Below, piece by piece: positions 35,091-43,446 of a stretch of 64,000 nucleotides of DNA (its first letter is position 1; every line of letters starts with the position of its first letter). The notes beneath the pieces were generated by a model. The model was not told the origin of the DNA. It was given only the letters and a program-made list of their open reading frames with translations, and made no database searches. This stretch comes from Nocardioides euryhalodurans (GTDB lineage Bacteria > Actinomycetota > Actinomycetes > Propionibacteriales > Nocardioidaceae), in contig NZ_CP038267.1 of assembly GCF_004564375.1 (NCBI RefSeq), positions 2,730,501 to 2,794,500 on the forward strand. The letters are read 5' to 3'. A program made the translations under genes and the position numbers.

Positions 35091-35528
35091 ATGCCGACCG
35101 AGAAGTCATCAGGATTCACCGACGCCGAGCGCGAGGCCATGAAGGAGCGTGCCGCCGAGCTGCGCGCGAGCGGCAGGGGCGGCCGGAAGCTGGCCGACGA
35201 CCTGCAGGCCCTCCTCGACAAGATCGCCGAGATGCCGGACCACGACCGCCGGCTCGCCGAGCGGATCCACGCCATCGTCACCGAGGTGGCCCCGGAGCTC
35301 CGTGCGAAGACCTGGTACGGGATGCCGGCCTACGCCCGGGACGGGAAGATCGTCTGCTTCTTCCAGGCGGCCGCGAAGTTCGACGCGCGCTACGCCACCT
35401 TCGGCTTCAACGACCCGGCGACGCTCGACGACGGCACGATGTGGCCCACGGCGTACGCCGTCACCGACCTCACGCCGGCCGACGAGTCGACCATCGCCGC
35501 GCTGGTCGAGCGGGCCGTCAGCTCCTGA
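35091..35528 (+). CDS. DUF1801 (YdhG/YjbR-like) protein
   Basis: A 145-residue protein with a DUF1801 domain: VAPELRAKTWYGMPAYARDGKIVCFFQ and TFGFNDPATLDDGTMWPTAY (shown in part). These small proteins are of uncertain function; some are called iron chaperones by similarity to frataxin-like folds. ATG 35091 is preferred: a TAGCGT hexamer (35078-35083) ends 7 nt before it. Its 3' end overlaps the convergent CMD gene by 11 bp. Confidence 0.75.
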   Translation: MPTEKSSGFTDAEREAMKERAAELRASGRGGRKLADDLQALLDKIAEMPDHDRRLAERIHAIVTEVAPELRAKTWYGMPAYARDGKIVCFFQAAAKFDARYATFGFNDPATLDDGTMWPTAYAVTDLTPADESTIAALVERAVSS

Positions 35529-36087
35529 CGCCCGGCGCGATCCCGGCCGTCGAGTCGATGCCCTCGACGTCGTACTCCTGGTGGCCGATCCCCAGCAGCC
35601 GGATCCACGACTGCTGCCCGAAGGTCAGCGCGACGAAGCACCCGAGCTCGACCAGCTCCCGCTCGGTGAAGTGTGCGTGCAGCCGCGACCACAGGCCGTC
35701 GAGGTCCTGCTCGCCCCACGCGATCGCCTGGGCGTACGCCAACGCCGCCTTCTGGCGGTCGTCGTAGCCGGCGGCGGCCTCGAAGTTGAGCAGGTCGTCG
35801 TCGGCGTACTCCGGCAGGCCGGCGGTCGACGAGCGCTGGTTGCCGCAGAACTGACAGTTGGTCGTCCGGGTGATGTAGAGCCGGCACAGCTCCTTGGTGG
35901 CGTGGTCGAGCTCGCCCTCGCGGAAGGTGGCGTGCCAGTAGGGGGTGAAGGTCTTGAAGACCTCGGGCGCGTGCGCCCGGATCGCCGAGCTCTCCGGGCG
36001 GGGTGTGCCCTCGCGGGCGCAGCGCTCCATCTCGGTGCGCATCTCCTCGTCCATCGCGTCCATCGGTACGTAGCTGATGCGGGGCAT
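35518..36087 (-). CDS. Carboxymuconolactone decarboxylase-family protein (AhpD-like)
   Basis: A 189-residue all-helical protein with the AhpD/CMD core: ELDHATKELCRLYITRTTNCQFCGNQ (shown around the CxxC) and a His nearby. The CxxC points to a peroxidase or redox role and not a true decarboxylase. It is the last gene of the molybdenum-hydroxylase operon, 29 bp after the large subunit. ATG 36087 follows a GAGAGG site. Confidence 0.8.
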   Translation of the reverse strand: MPRISYVPMDAMDEEMRTEMERCAREGTPRPESSAIRAHAPEVFKTFTPYWHATFREGELDHATKELCRLYITRTTNCQFCGNQRSSTAGLPEYADDDLLNFEAAAGYDDRQKAALAYAQAIAWGEQDLDGLWSRLHAHFTERELVELGCFVALTFGQQSWIRLLGIGHQEYDVEGIDSTAGIAPGVRS

Positions 36088-36116
36088 GGTGGGTCCTCTC
36101 GGTCGGGTGGTGCGGG

Positions 36117-38132
36117 TCAGGCGTCGGCCGCCTCGATGGCGCGGACGATGGCGTCGGGGGTGAGGGGGAGGTCGCGCACGCGGACGCCGAGCGCCGCGTG
36201 GACGGCGTTGGCGAGCGCGGCCGCGGTCGGTCCCTGGGCGGCCTCACCGGCCCCCACGGGCGGCTCGGCGCTCGCCACGAGCTCGACCGCCACGGGCGGC
36301 GCCTCTGAGAAGCGGAGCACCGGGTAGGTCTCCCAGTCGGTCGTCAGCAGCCGATGCCGGTCGAACCGGACCCGTTCGTGCAGCGTCCAGCTGGTGGCCT
36401 GCGTGGCGCCGCCCTCGAGCTGGTTGCGGGCGCCGTCGGGGTTGACCACCTCGCCGACGTCGGCGACGACCGTGAGCCGGCGTACGCGGACCTCGCTGTG
36501 CACGGCCACCTCGGCGACGACCGCGCAGTGGGCTCCGGTGCCCTTGTAGCGGGCGTACCCCAGGCCGCGCCCCACGTCCTCGGGCAGCGGTGCACCCCAC
36601 TCGGCGAGCCGGCCGGCGGTCTCGAGGACACGGACCCCGCGGGGGTCGTCGAGGTGGTCGAGCCGGAGCTGCAGCGGGTCCGCGCCGGCCGCGTCGGCGA
36701 GCTCGTCGAGGAAGCACTCGATCGCGAAGACGTTGAGGTAGGCCCCCAGCGCCCGCATCGCCGAGGTCCGCAGCGGGGAGTCGAGCTTGCGGTGGCCGGC
36801 GACCCGGCGCGGACCCACCGTGTAGCCGGGCACGGCGTTGCGGGTGGTCCCGCCGCCGGCGGCCAGCGGCGGGTCGTGCGCGGGCGGCAGTGGCGTCGGC
36901 TCGGCCAGGTGGGCTCCTGCCAGGAGACCCGGCGTGCCGCGGAAGCCGGGGCGCGAGCTGTGGCCCTGGCTCCACACGTCGTGGCTCCAACCGGTCACCC
37001 GTCCGCCCTCCAGCGTCGCCGAGAGCGTCGCGGTCATCGCCGAGGAGAGCGGCCCCCAGGTCAGCTCGTCGGGGCGGGTCCAGCGGGCGAGCACCGGCCG
37101 ACCCGGGACCGCACGGGCGAGCAGCGCGGCATCCAGGGCCGCGTCGTCGGCCGCGTTGTGGCCGTAGCACCCGGCGTTCTCGACGTGCTCAACGGTGACG
37201 TCCACCGCGGGGATCCCGAGGACCGCGGCCAGCGCGTCGCGCAGCGCGTGGATGCCCTGGCTGTGGCTCATCACGTGCAGCAGGTCGTCGTCCCACCGGG
37301 CGATGGCCGTGCTGGGGGCGATCGAGCCGTGGGCCAGGAACGGCTTGGAGTACGTCGCCGACAGGGTCGGCTCCGGCAGGGTTCCCTCGTCGAGGACCGG
37401 CACCTCCTCGTGCTCCCCGCTGCGCAGCCAGGCGACCAGGTCGTCCTCGTCGGGCAGCAGGTCGCCCTCGTCCCACCGGGCGTCGCGCCCGAGCCGCTCG
37501 AGCGCCCGGTCGACGTCGACCTCCCGCTCGCCGACGACCCCGAGGAACGAGCCGTCGCGAACGAGCTCGACACCGGGCGCCTTCCAGTCCTCGTCGAGGG
37601 CCAGCAGCCGCGCGCCGGGAGAGGGTGGCCGGAGCACCCGGCCGTGGAGCAGGCCCGGGGGCCGCTGGTCGGCGAGGAAGCGGGGTCGGCCGAGCACCTT
37701 GTCGGGCAGGTCGAGCCGCGGCTCGCTGCGTCCGACGACCGACACGGGAGCCGGGTCTGCAGGAGCGACCTCCCGCAGGTCGGTGTCGGGGTCGAGGGCG
37801 GCGACGCGGTCGACGTACGCCGCCTCGGGGGCGGTCGGGCCGGCGAGCGCGCGGACCACCCCGCCGACGCGGCGCAGCGCGGGGGCGGACTGCAGCACCG
37901 ACAGGCTGCCCGCGGTGAGCCCCTGGTCGGGGCCGCGGGTGGTGTGGGCGGTCACCATCCGGACCCGGGCCAGCGGGAGGGCGAGGGCGTCGGCCGCCAC
38001 CTGGGCGAGCGCGGTGAGGATGCCCTGCCCGAGCTCGACCTTGCCGACGTGGACCTCGACCTGCCCGTCCGCGACGGAGATCCAGGTGCCCAGTCGGGGA
38101 TTGGCCTCGACGTGGGCCGGCACCGTGCTCAT
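36117..38132 (-). CDS. Molybdenum hydroxylase large subunit (IorB/NicB-like)
   Basis: A 671-residue molybdopterin-binding subunit of the isoquinoline/nicotinate/aldehyde oxidoreductase type. It shows GQGILTALAQVAADAL (residues about 38-55), TWGPLSSAMTATL, LRTSAMRALGAYLNVFAIE and the active-site Glu in GAGEAAQGPTAAALANA near the end. It hydroxylates a carbon next to a ring nitrogen or an aldehyde, using water. It is shorter than typical IorB and has no Tat signal and no cytochrome domain. The ATG overlaps the iron-sulfur subunit's stop. No FAD subunit gene is near. Confidence 0.85.
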   Translation of the reverse strand: MSTVPAHVEANPRLGTWISVADGQVEVHVGKVELGQGILTALAQVAADALALPLARVRMVTAHTTRGPDQGLTAGSLSVLQSAPALRRVGGVVRALAGPTAPEAAYVDRVAALDPDTDLREVAPADPAPVSVVGRSEPRLDLPDKVLGRPRFLADQRPPGLLHGRVLRPPSPGARLLALDEDWKAPGVELVRDGSFLGVVGEREVDVDRALERLGRDARWDEGDLLPDEDDLVAWLRSGEHEEVPVLDEGTLPEPTLSATYSKPFLAHGSIAPSTAIARWDDDLLHVMSHSQGIHALRDALAAVLGIPAVDVTVEHVENAGCYGHNAADDAALDAALLARAVPGRPVLARWTRPDELTWGPLSSAMTATLSATLEGGRVTGWSHDVWSQGHSSRPGFRGTPGLLAGAHLAEPTPLPPAHDPPLAAGGGTTRNAVPGYTVGPRRVAGHRKLDSPLRTSAMRALGAYLNVFAIECFLDELADAAGADPLQLRLDHLDDPRGVRVLETAGRLAEWGAPLPEDVGRGLGYARYKGTGAHCAVVAEVAVHSEVRVRRLTVVADVGEVVNPDGARNQLEGGATQATSWTLHERVRFDRHRLLTTDWETYPVLRFSEAPPVAVELVASAEPPVGAGEAAQGPTAAALANAVHAALGVRVRDLPLTPDAIVRAIEAADA

Positions 38133-38593
38133 CCGGGATCTCCCGCGGCCAGCACGGCCTCGACGATCCGCCGGTGGGTGCCACAGCGGCAGAGGTTGCG
38201 GTCGAGCGCCTCGGCGACCCGCGCGGCGTCGGCGTCGGGCTCCTCGTCGAGCAGCGCCGCGGCCCGGACCACGATGCCCGAGAGGCAGAAGCCGCACTGG
38301 GCGGCCTGCCGCTCGAGGATCGACCGCTGCACCGGGTGGGAGCCGTCGCCGGCGAGCCCCTCGACCGTCGTGACCGCCTGGCCCTCGACCTGCCACACCG
38401 GCGTCTGGCACGACGGCACCACCGCGGTGCCGCCGTCGCCGTCGAGGCGTACGAAGCACGCCCCGCACAGACCCTGCCCGCAGCCGAACCGGGTCCCGAC
38501 CAGGCCCAGCTCGTCGCGCAGGGCGGTGAGCAACGGGGTGTCCCCGTCGCTGGTCAGGGTGACGGCGACGCCGTTGACGGTCACCTCGGTCAT
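38129..38593 (-). CDS. [2Fe-2S] subunit of the molybdenum hydroxylase (IorA/NicA-like)
   Basis: A 154-residue protein with two iron-sulfur clusters. The plant-type cluster ligands are in GCGQGLCGAC plus a Cys in VVPSCQTP; the second cluster is in QCGFCLSG and NLCRCGTH. It passes electrons from the molybdenum subunit to an unknown acceptor. The ATG overlaps the GntR stop by 4 bp and its own stop overlaps the large-subunit start, so the operon is tightly coupled. Confidence 0.9.
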   Translation of the reverse strand: MTEVTVNGVAVTLTSDGDTPLLTALRDELGLVGTRFGCGQGLCGACFVRLDGDGGTAVVPSCQTPVWQVEGQAVTTVEGLAGDGSHPVQRSILERQAAQCGFCLSGIVVRAAALLDEEPDADAARVAEALDRNLCRCGTHRRIVEAVLAAGDPG

Positions 38594-39249
38594 GGCCCGG
38601 CGAACACCTCCGGGTGCTGGGCGAGCTCGATCCGGGTCCGCCGGATGTGGCCGCCGAGGTAGCGCTCCGCGTCCTGCACGTCCCGGCGGACCACGGCGTC
38701 GAGGATCAGCCGGTGCTCGCTGTTGACGACCCACATCCGGTTGCGCCCGCCGAGCGCGACGTAGGTCCGACGGTAGTGCTGGGTGGAGTTCCACAGCCGG
38801 GCCACGTTGGTCATGAGCGGGTCGATGTCACAGCCGGAGTAGGTGAGCATGTGGAACTCGCGGTCGAGGTCGAGGAACTTCTCGAGGTCGTCGTTGTCCT
38901 CGATCCGCTGCTGCACCTCCTCGAGCCGCTCGTGGTCCGCGGCGTTGAGCCGGGGCAGGCTCTCGACCAGCGCCAGCGGCTCCAGGCGCTCCCGCATCTG
39001 GTAGATCACGTCGACCTCGTGCTGGGAGAGCCGCGGGACCCGAGCGCCCTTGTGGGCCTCGTGCTCGGTGAGGCCCTCCGCCTCGAGCATCCGCAGCGCC
39101 TCGCGCACCGGCAGCCGGCTGGCCCCGAGCCGCTCGGCGACCTCCTCCTGGCGGATCCGGTCGCCGGGGCGGAGCTCCCCACCCAGGATCGCCTCCCGGA
39201 GGTACGCCGCCACCCGCGTGCTGCCGATGCCGCTGCTGGTCTCGCTCAT
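38590..39249 (-). CDS. GntR-family (FCD) transcriptional regulator
   Basis: A 219-residue FadR-type GntR regulator. The winged helix is at about residues 12-75 (RIRQEEVAERLGASRLPVREALRMLEAEGL, core shown), followed by the helical FCD effector domain with likely metal ligands (DREFHML, SEHRLILDAV). It sits inside the molybdenum-hydroxylase operon and likely controls it and the divergent E1/E2 genes. ATG 39249 overlaps the VOC stop. Confidence 0.87.
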   Translation of the reverse strand: MSETSSGIGSTRVAAYLREAILGGELRPGDRIRQEEVAERLGASRLPVREALRMLEAEGLTEHEAHKGARVPRLSQHEVDVIYQMRERLEPLALVESLPRLNAADHERLEEVQQRIEDNDDLEKFLDLDREFHMLTYSGCDIDPLMTNVARLWNSTQHYRRTYVALGGRNRMWVVNSEHRLILDAVVRRDVQDAERYLGGHIRRTRIELAQHPEVFAGP

Positions 39250-39776
39250 GGCACCGGATTCTCGTCGCTCGCGGGGCGGGCGCGCTCGCGGTCCCACCGC
39301 TTGCCACCGGGGGCAGAGACCAGCTCGAGCTGCATCCCCCACGGGGCGAAGAAGTAGATCCACCGGTTTCCCTCGGCCGGACCGCTGCTGGCGGTGGGGC
39401 CGTCGAGCACGCGGACGCCGTGGTCGCGCAGGTGGGCGACGGCCACGTCGAGGTCGTCGACGTACAGCGCGAGGTGGTGGCCGCCGACGTCGCTGTTGCG
39501 CGGCCGGACGGTGCGCTGGTCGGGGGAGGAGTAGTGGAAGACCTCGAGGAGGGTCTGGTCGCCGCAGCGAAACCAGCGGTTCTCGACCATCACGGCGTCG
39601 GGGTGGACGTCGAGGTGGGTGGTCATCCAGTCGTCCCCCTCGTCCGGGTGGGAGAACGGTCCGAGGGAGTAGAGGTACTCGCAGCCGAGGACCTCGACCA
39701 GGAAGCGGTGCGCCTCCGCGAGGTCGGGGACGGTGAAGCCCACGTGGTCCAGCCGTCGCAACCCGGGCAGGCCCAT
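39246..39776 (-). CDS. VOC-family (glyoxalase/dioxygenase-fold) protein
   Basis: A 176-residue VOC protein: RRLDHVGFTVPDLAEAHRFL with a first metal His, then GGHHLALYVDDLD with another, and a Glu in MQLELVS. It may be a dioxygenase, lyase or isomerase on a ring-derived compound. It is the first gene of the operon VOC-GntR-2Fe2S-Mo-CMD. ATG 39776 has an AGAAGGGG site. Confidence 0.8.
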   Translation of the reverse strand: MGLPGLRRLDHVGFTVPDLAEAHRFLVEVLGCEYLYSLGPFSHPDEGDDWMTTHLDVHPDAVMVENRWFRCGDQTLLEVFHYSSPDQRTVRPRNSDVGGHHLALYVDDLDVAVAHLRDHGVRVLDGPTASSGPAEGNRWIYFFAPWGMQLELVSAPGGKRWDRERARPASDENPVP

Positions 39777-39922
39777 GCGTACCCCTTCTGGATCCGAAAT
39801 GACTGGTCGCACCAGCAAAGCACGCGTGCTCGTGCGATGTCCATCACCTCCGAGGGTAGCGATTGGATCCAATCGTGTGTCACAGTGGCCAGACCCGGGC
39901 GCCCCGCACCGCAGGAGGACGC
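39777..39922. promoter_or_regulatory. Divergent control region rich in palindromes
   Basis: This 146-bp gap separates the VOC/molybdenum-hydroxylase operon from the E1 gene. It contains CGATTGGATCCAATCG (39860-39875), a perfect 16-bp palindrome; a related CTGGATCCGAA at 39788-39798; AGCACGCGTGCT (39819-39830), a perfect 12-bp palindrome; and a CTGGT/ACCAG hairpin (39803-39815). The two TGGATCC sites are likely operators for the GntR regulator at 38590. Confidence 0.65.
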
Positions 39923-42103
39923 ATGCCTCAGCACCACCCGCTCCAGCCCGCCGCACCCTGGGTGGAGATGGTCGCGACCGACGCCGACTGGGACGTCGCC
40001 GACCCCGGGCTGCTGCGCACGATCTACGCCCAGCTGGTGTGGATCCGGGCCTTCGAGCAGTACGTCCTCGAGCTCGCCGGCGCCGGGCTGGTCCACGGGC
40101 CGGCCCACTCGAGCATCGGGCAGGAGGGCGGCGCGGTGGGCTCGGTGCTGGCGCTCACCAGCGAGGACTCCGTCAACGGCTCCCACCGGGGCCACCACCA
40201 GTTCCTCGCCAAGGCGCTCCACCACGTCGAGCCCAAGGGCATGGACCCGCTCGCGCCGCCGTCGCCGGAGGCCCGCGACGTGCTGCTCCGGACGCTCGCC
40301 GAGATCTGCGGGCTGGACCGCGGGTGGAGCCACGGCCGGGGCGGGTCGATGCACCTGCAGTGGAAGGAGGCCGGGGCGATGGGCACCAACGCCATCGTCG
40401 GCGGCGGGGTGCCGCAGGCGGCCGGCTTCGCCTTCGCCCACCAGCGGTCCGGGACCGACGCGGTGGCGGTCACCTACTTCGGGGACGGCGCCGCCAACAT
40501 CGGCTCGACCCTGGAGTCGATGAACCTCGCCGGCGCCTGGTCGCTGCCGGTCTGCTTCTTCGTCGAGAACAACCAGTACGCCGTCTCCACCTCGGTCGCC
40601 GAGGCGACCGCCGACCCGCGGCTGTCGGGGCGCGGCGCCGGCTTCGGCCTGGCCTCGTGGCGCGTCGACGGGATGGACCCGCTGGCCGTGCACCTCGCGA
40701 TGACCGAGGCGGTGGAGCACATGCGGCGCGGCCGCGGCGCCACGGTCGTCGAGGTCGACACCTACCGCTTCTTCCACCAGAACGGCGGCTTCGCGGGCAG
40801 TGCCTTCGGCTACCGCGACAAGGCCGAGGAGCAGGCCTGGCGCGAGCGCGACCCGCTGGTGACCACCGCGGCCCAGCTGCAGCGGCTGGGGCTGATGACG
40901 CCTGAGGAGACCGAGCGAGCGGCCGCGCAGGCGCGCGAGGTGATGGAGCAGGTCGGCTCCGAGCTGCTCGAGCCCGTCCCCGGGGGCAAGCCCGGCCAGC
41001 GTCGGATCAAGGAGCAGGAGTGGCCCGACCCGACGTGGGTCGACGTCGGCGTTCGCGGCGACCTGGGCGAGTTCGACGACGCCCCCGTGGTCGCGCCCGA
41101 CGGCTTCGCGGTCGACGTCGAGGAGACCCGCTTCATCGACGCCGTCGCCGCGGTGATGGGTCGCCGCATGGAGACCGACCCGGGTGTGGTCGTCATGGGC
41201 GAGGACGTCCACCGCCTCAACGGCGGCACCAACGGCGCCACCCGCGGCCTGGCCGACCGCTTCCCGGGGCGGGTGCTCGGCACCCCGATCAGCGAGAACG
41301 CCTTCACCGGGCTCGCCTGCGGCGTGGCCCTCGACGGCCGCTTCACCCCGGTCGTGGAGTTCATGTACGCCGACTTCATGTGGGTCGCGGCCGACCAGCT
41401 CTTCAACCAGGTGGCCAAGGCCCGCCACATGTACGGCGGCGAGAACGGCGTGCCCCTGGTGCTGCGCAGCAAGGTCGCGATGGGCACCGGCTACGGCTCC
41501 CAGCACTCGATGGATCCGGCGGGGATCCTCGCCACCTCGGCGGGCTGGCGGATCGTCGCGCCGTCCACGCCCTACGACTACGTCGGGCTGATGAACTCCG
41601 CCCTGCGCTGCCAGGACCCCGTGGTGGTGCTCGAGCACGTCGACCTCTACACCTCGACCGGTCCCGGACCCGTCGACGACCTCGACTACTGCCTGCCCGT
41701 CGGCAAGGCGGCCGTGCGCCGAGCGGGCACGGACGTCACGATCCTGACCTACCTCGGGATGGTGCCGTACGTCCTCGAGGCGGTCGAGGAGTTCGGGCAG
41801 GTGGACGCCGAGGTGATCGACCTGCGCTGGCTCGACCGGGCCAGCATCGACTGGGACACCATCGAGGCATCCCTCACCAGGACCAACCAGCTGCTGATCG
41901 CCGAGCAGGGTGCGGTCGGCACGTCGTACGGCGGCTGGCTGGCCGACGAGATCCACCGCCGGTTCTTCGACCTGCTCGACGCGCCCGTCCGCCGGGTGAC
42001 CGGGGCCGAGGCCTCGCCCAGCATCAGCAGAGTGCTGGAGCGCGCGGCCATCGCCCAGAAGGACGAGGTCATCGCCGAGCTCGCCGAGATCGCGAGGTAC
42101 TGA
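39923..42103 (+). CDS. 2-oxoacid dehydrogenase E1, alpha and beta fused
   Basis: A 726-residue thiamin diphosphate enzyme joining both halves of a branched-chain/acetoin-type E1. The alpha part (about 20-350) has HRGHHQF, SHGRGGSMH and the TPP-binding GDGAANIGSTLESMNLA...ENNQYAVST stretch. The beta part (about 390-720) has VMGEDVHRLNGGTNGATRGL, GTPISENAFTGLACGVAL and VEFMYADF. It decarboxylates a 2-oxoacid and loads the acyl group on the E2 lipoyl arm. A GCAGGAGG site precedes ATG 39923. The E2 gene follows after 1 bp; no E3 gene is in the window. Confidence 0.88.
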   Translation: MPQHHPLQPAAPWVEMVATDADWDVADPGLLRTIYAQLVWIRAFEQYVLELAGAGLVHGPAHSSIGQEGGAVGSVLALTSEDSVNGSHRGHHQFLAKALHHVEPKGMDPLAPPSPEARDVLLRTLAEICGLDRGWSHGRGGSMHLQWKEAGAMGTNAIVGGGVPQAAGFAFAHQRSGTDAVAVTYFGDGAANIGSTLESMNLAGAWSLPVCFFVENNQYAVSTSVAEATADPRLSGRGAGFGLASWRVDGMDPLAVHLAMTEAVEHMRRGRGATVVEVDTYRFFHQNGGFAGSAFGYRDKAEEQAWRERDPLVTTAAQLQRLGLMTPEETERAAAQAREVMEQVGSELLEPVPGGKPGQRRIKEQEWPDPTWVDVGVRGDLGEFDDAPVVAPDGFAVDVEETRFIDAVAAVMGRRMETDPGVVVMGEDVHRLNGGTNGATRGLADRFPGRVLGTPISENAFTGLACGVALDGRFTPVVEFMYADFMWVAADQLFNQVAKARHMYGGENGVPLVLRSKVAMGTGYGSQHSMDPAGILATSAGWRIVAPSTPYDYVGLMNSALRCQDPVVVLEHVDLYTSTGPGPVDDLDYCLPVGKAAVRRAGTDVTILTYLGMVPYVLEAVEEFGQVDAEVIDLRWLDRASIDWDTIEASLTRTNQLLIAEQGAVGTSYGGWLADEIHRRFFDLLDAPVRRVTGAEASPSISRVLERAAIAQKDEVIAELAEIARY

Positions 42104-42104
42104 G

Positions 42105-43400
42105 GTGCCGCGCGTGATGCGGATGCCCGGCGTCTCGGCGGACGCCACGGCCGCGGTGCTCGCGGAGTGGCTGGTCGCCGAGGACGCCGAGTTCGCCGCC
42201 GCCGAGGCCCTGGCCACCGTCGAGACCGACAAGGCGCTGGTCGACGTCGAGGCCGACGCCGCCGGCGTGGTGCTCAAGACGCTGGTCCCGCCCGGGGCGC
42301 AGGTCGACGTCGGCGCGCCGATCGCCGTCCTGGGCAGCCCCGGCGAGCAGGTCGACGACCTCGACGCCCTCCTGAGGGAGCTGGGCGTCGCCGAAGCCTC
42401 CGCCCCCGTCGTCCCGGACCGCCGGGACGTCCCAGACACCGACCCGGGCTCGGGGTCCCCCGTACCCGAGCCCGGGCCGGTCACCACCCCCACCCCCACG
42501 CCCGACCAGACACCTGCGCCGGTGCCGCCGGCGCCGAACGGGCGGGTGTTCGCGAGCCCGCTGGCGCGGAAGATGGCGCGCGAGGCCGGCATCCCGGTGG
42601 AGGAGATCGACGGCACCGGGCCCCGCCATCGCGTGCTGAGACGCGACGTCGAGGCTGCGATCGCCCACCGCTCGGCCTCGCCGCCGGAGACGGCCGCGCC
42701 GCTCCGGCCCGACGTGGGAGGGGCGTACGAGGAGGTGCCGCACACCCGGGCCCGTCGGCTGACCGCCGACCGACTGGTGGCGAGCAAGCAGCAGGCACCC
42801 CACTTCTACCTCCGGACGACCGTCCGCGCCGAGCGGCTCCTCGCCCTGCGCGAGGAGCTCAACGACGGCGCCGAGGTCCGGGTCTCGGTCAACGACCTGG
42901 TGGTGAGGGCCGTCGCCGTGGCCCACCGCAGGGTGCCCGAGCTCAACGTGACCTGGACGTCCGAGGCGGTCCGCGTGCACCGGGCGGCCGACGTGGCCGT
43001 CGCCGTCGCGACGGAGCACGGCCTGCTGACCCCGGTCGTGCGTGACGTCGGCAGCCTGCCGATCACGACGCTCGCCGCAGTGGTGCGCGACCTCGCCGAC
43101 CGGGCGCGGCAGCGCCGGCTGAAGCAGGCCGAGCTCGAGGGCGGCTCGATCACGGTCACCAACCTGGGCATGTACGGCGTCGAGGAGTTCGCCGCCATCA
43201 TCAACCCGCCCCACGCCGCGATCCTCGCGGTGGGTGCGGTCCGCGAGGAGCCGGTCGTCGAGGACGGCGCCGTGGTCGCGGGGAAGGTCATGACGCTGAC
43301 CCTCTCGGTCGACCACCGGCCGGTCGACGGTGTCGTGGCGGCACGCTGGCTGGCGGTGCTCACGGAGCTTCTGGAGCGGCCGGTGCGGCTGCTCGCCTGA
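42105..43400 (+). CDS. 2-oxoacid dehydrogenase E2 (dihydrolipoamide acyltransferase)
   Basis: A 431-residue E2. The lipoyl domain is at about residues 1-80 with the modified Lys in VETDKALVDVE. A Pro/Thr linker follows (about 105-140), then the subunit-binding domain (about 147-185, SPLARKMAREAGIPVEEIDGTG, core shown) and the catalytic domain with SVDHRPVDG near the end. It moves the acyl group from E1 to CoA. It starts at GTG 42105, 1 bp after the E1 stop. Confidence 0.9.
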   Translation: MPRVMRMPGVSADATAAVLAEWLVAEDAEFAAAEALATVETDKALVDVEADAAGVVLKTLVPPGAQVDVGAPIAVLGSPGEQVDDLDALLRELGVAEASAPVVPDRRDVPDTDPGSGSPVPEPGPVTTPTPTPDQTPAPVPPAPNGRVFASPLARKMAREAGIPVEEIDGTGPRHRVLRRDVEAAIAHRSASPPETAAPLRPDVGGAYEEVPHTRARRLTADRLVASKQQAPHFYLRTTVRAERLLALREELNDGAEVRVSVNDLVVRAVAVAHRRVPELNVTWTSEAVRVHRAADVAVAVATEHGLLTPVVRDVGSLPITTLAAVVRDLADRARQRRLKQAELEGGSITVTNLGMYGVEEFAAIINPPHAAILAVGAVREEPVVEDGAVVAGKVMTLTLSVDHRPVDGVVAARWLAVLTELLERPVRLLA

Positions 43401-43446
43401 GCCCGGAGCCGTCCGGCTCGGGGCAGTCCTGCGAGAGGGAGACACC

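Noticed and set aside
39819-39830. AGCACGCGTGCT palindrome as a separate operator
   Set aside because: It is perfect but short and GC-rich, so chance is plausible; it is only mentioned as part of the region.
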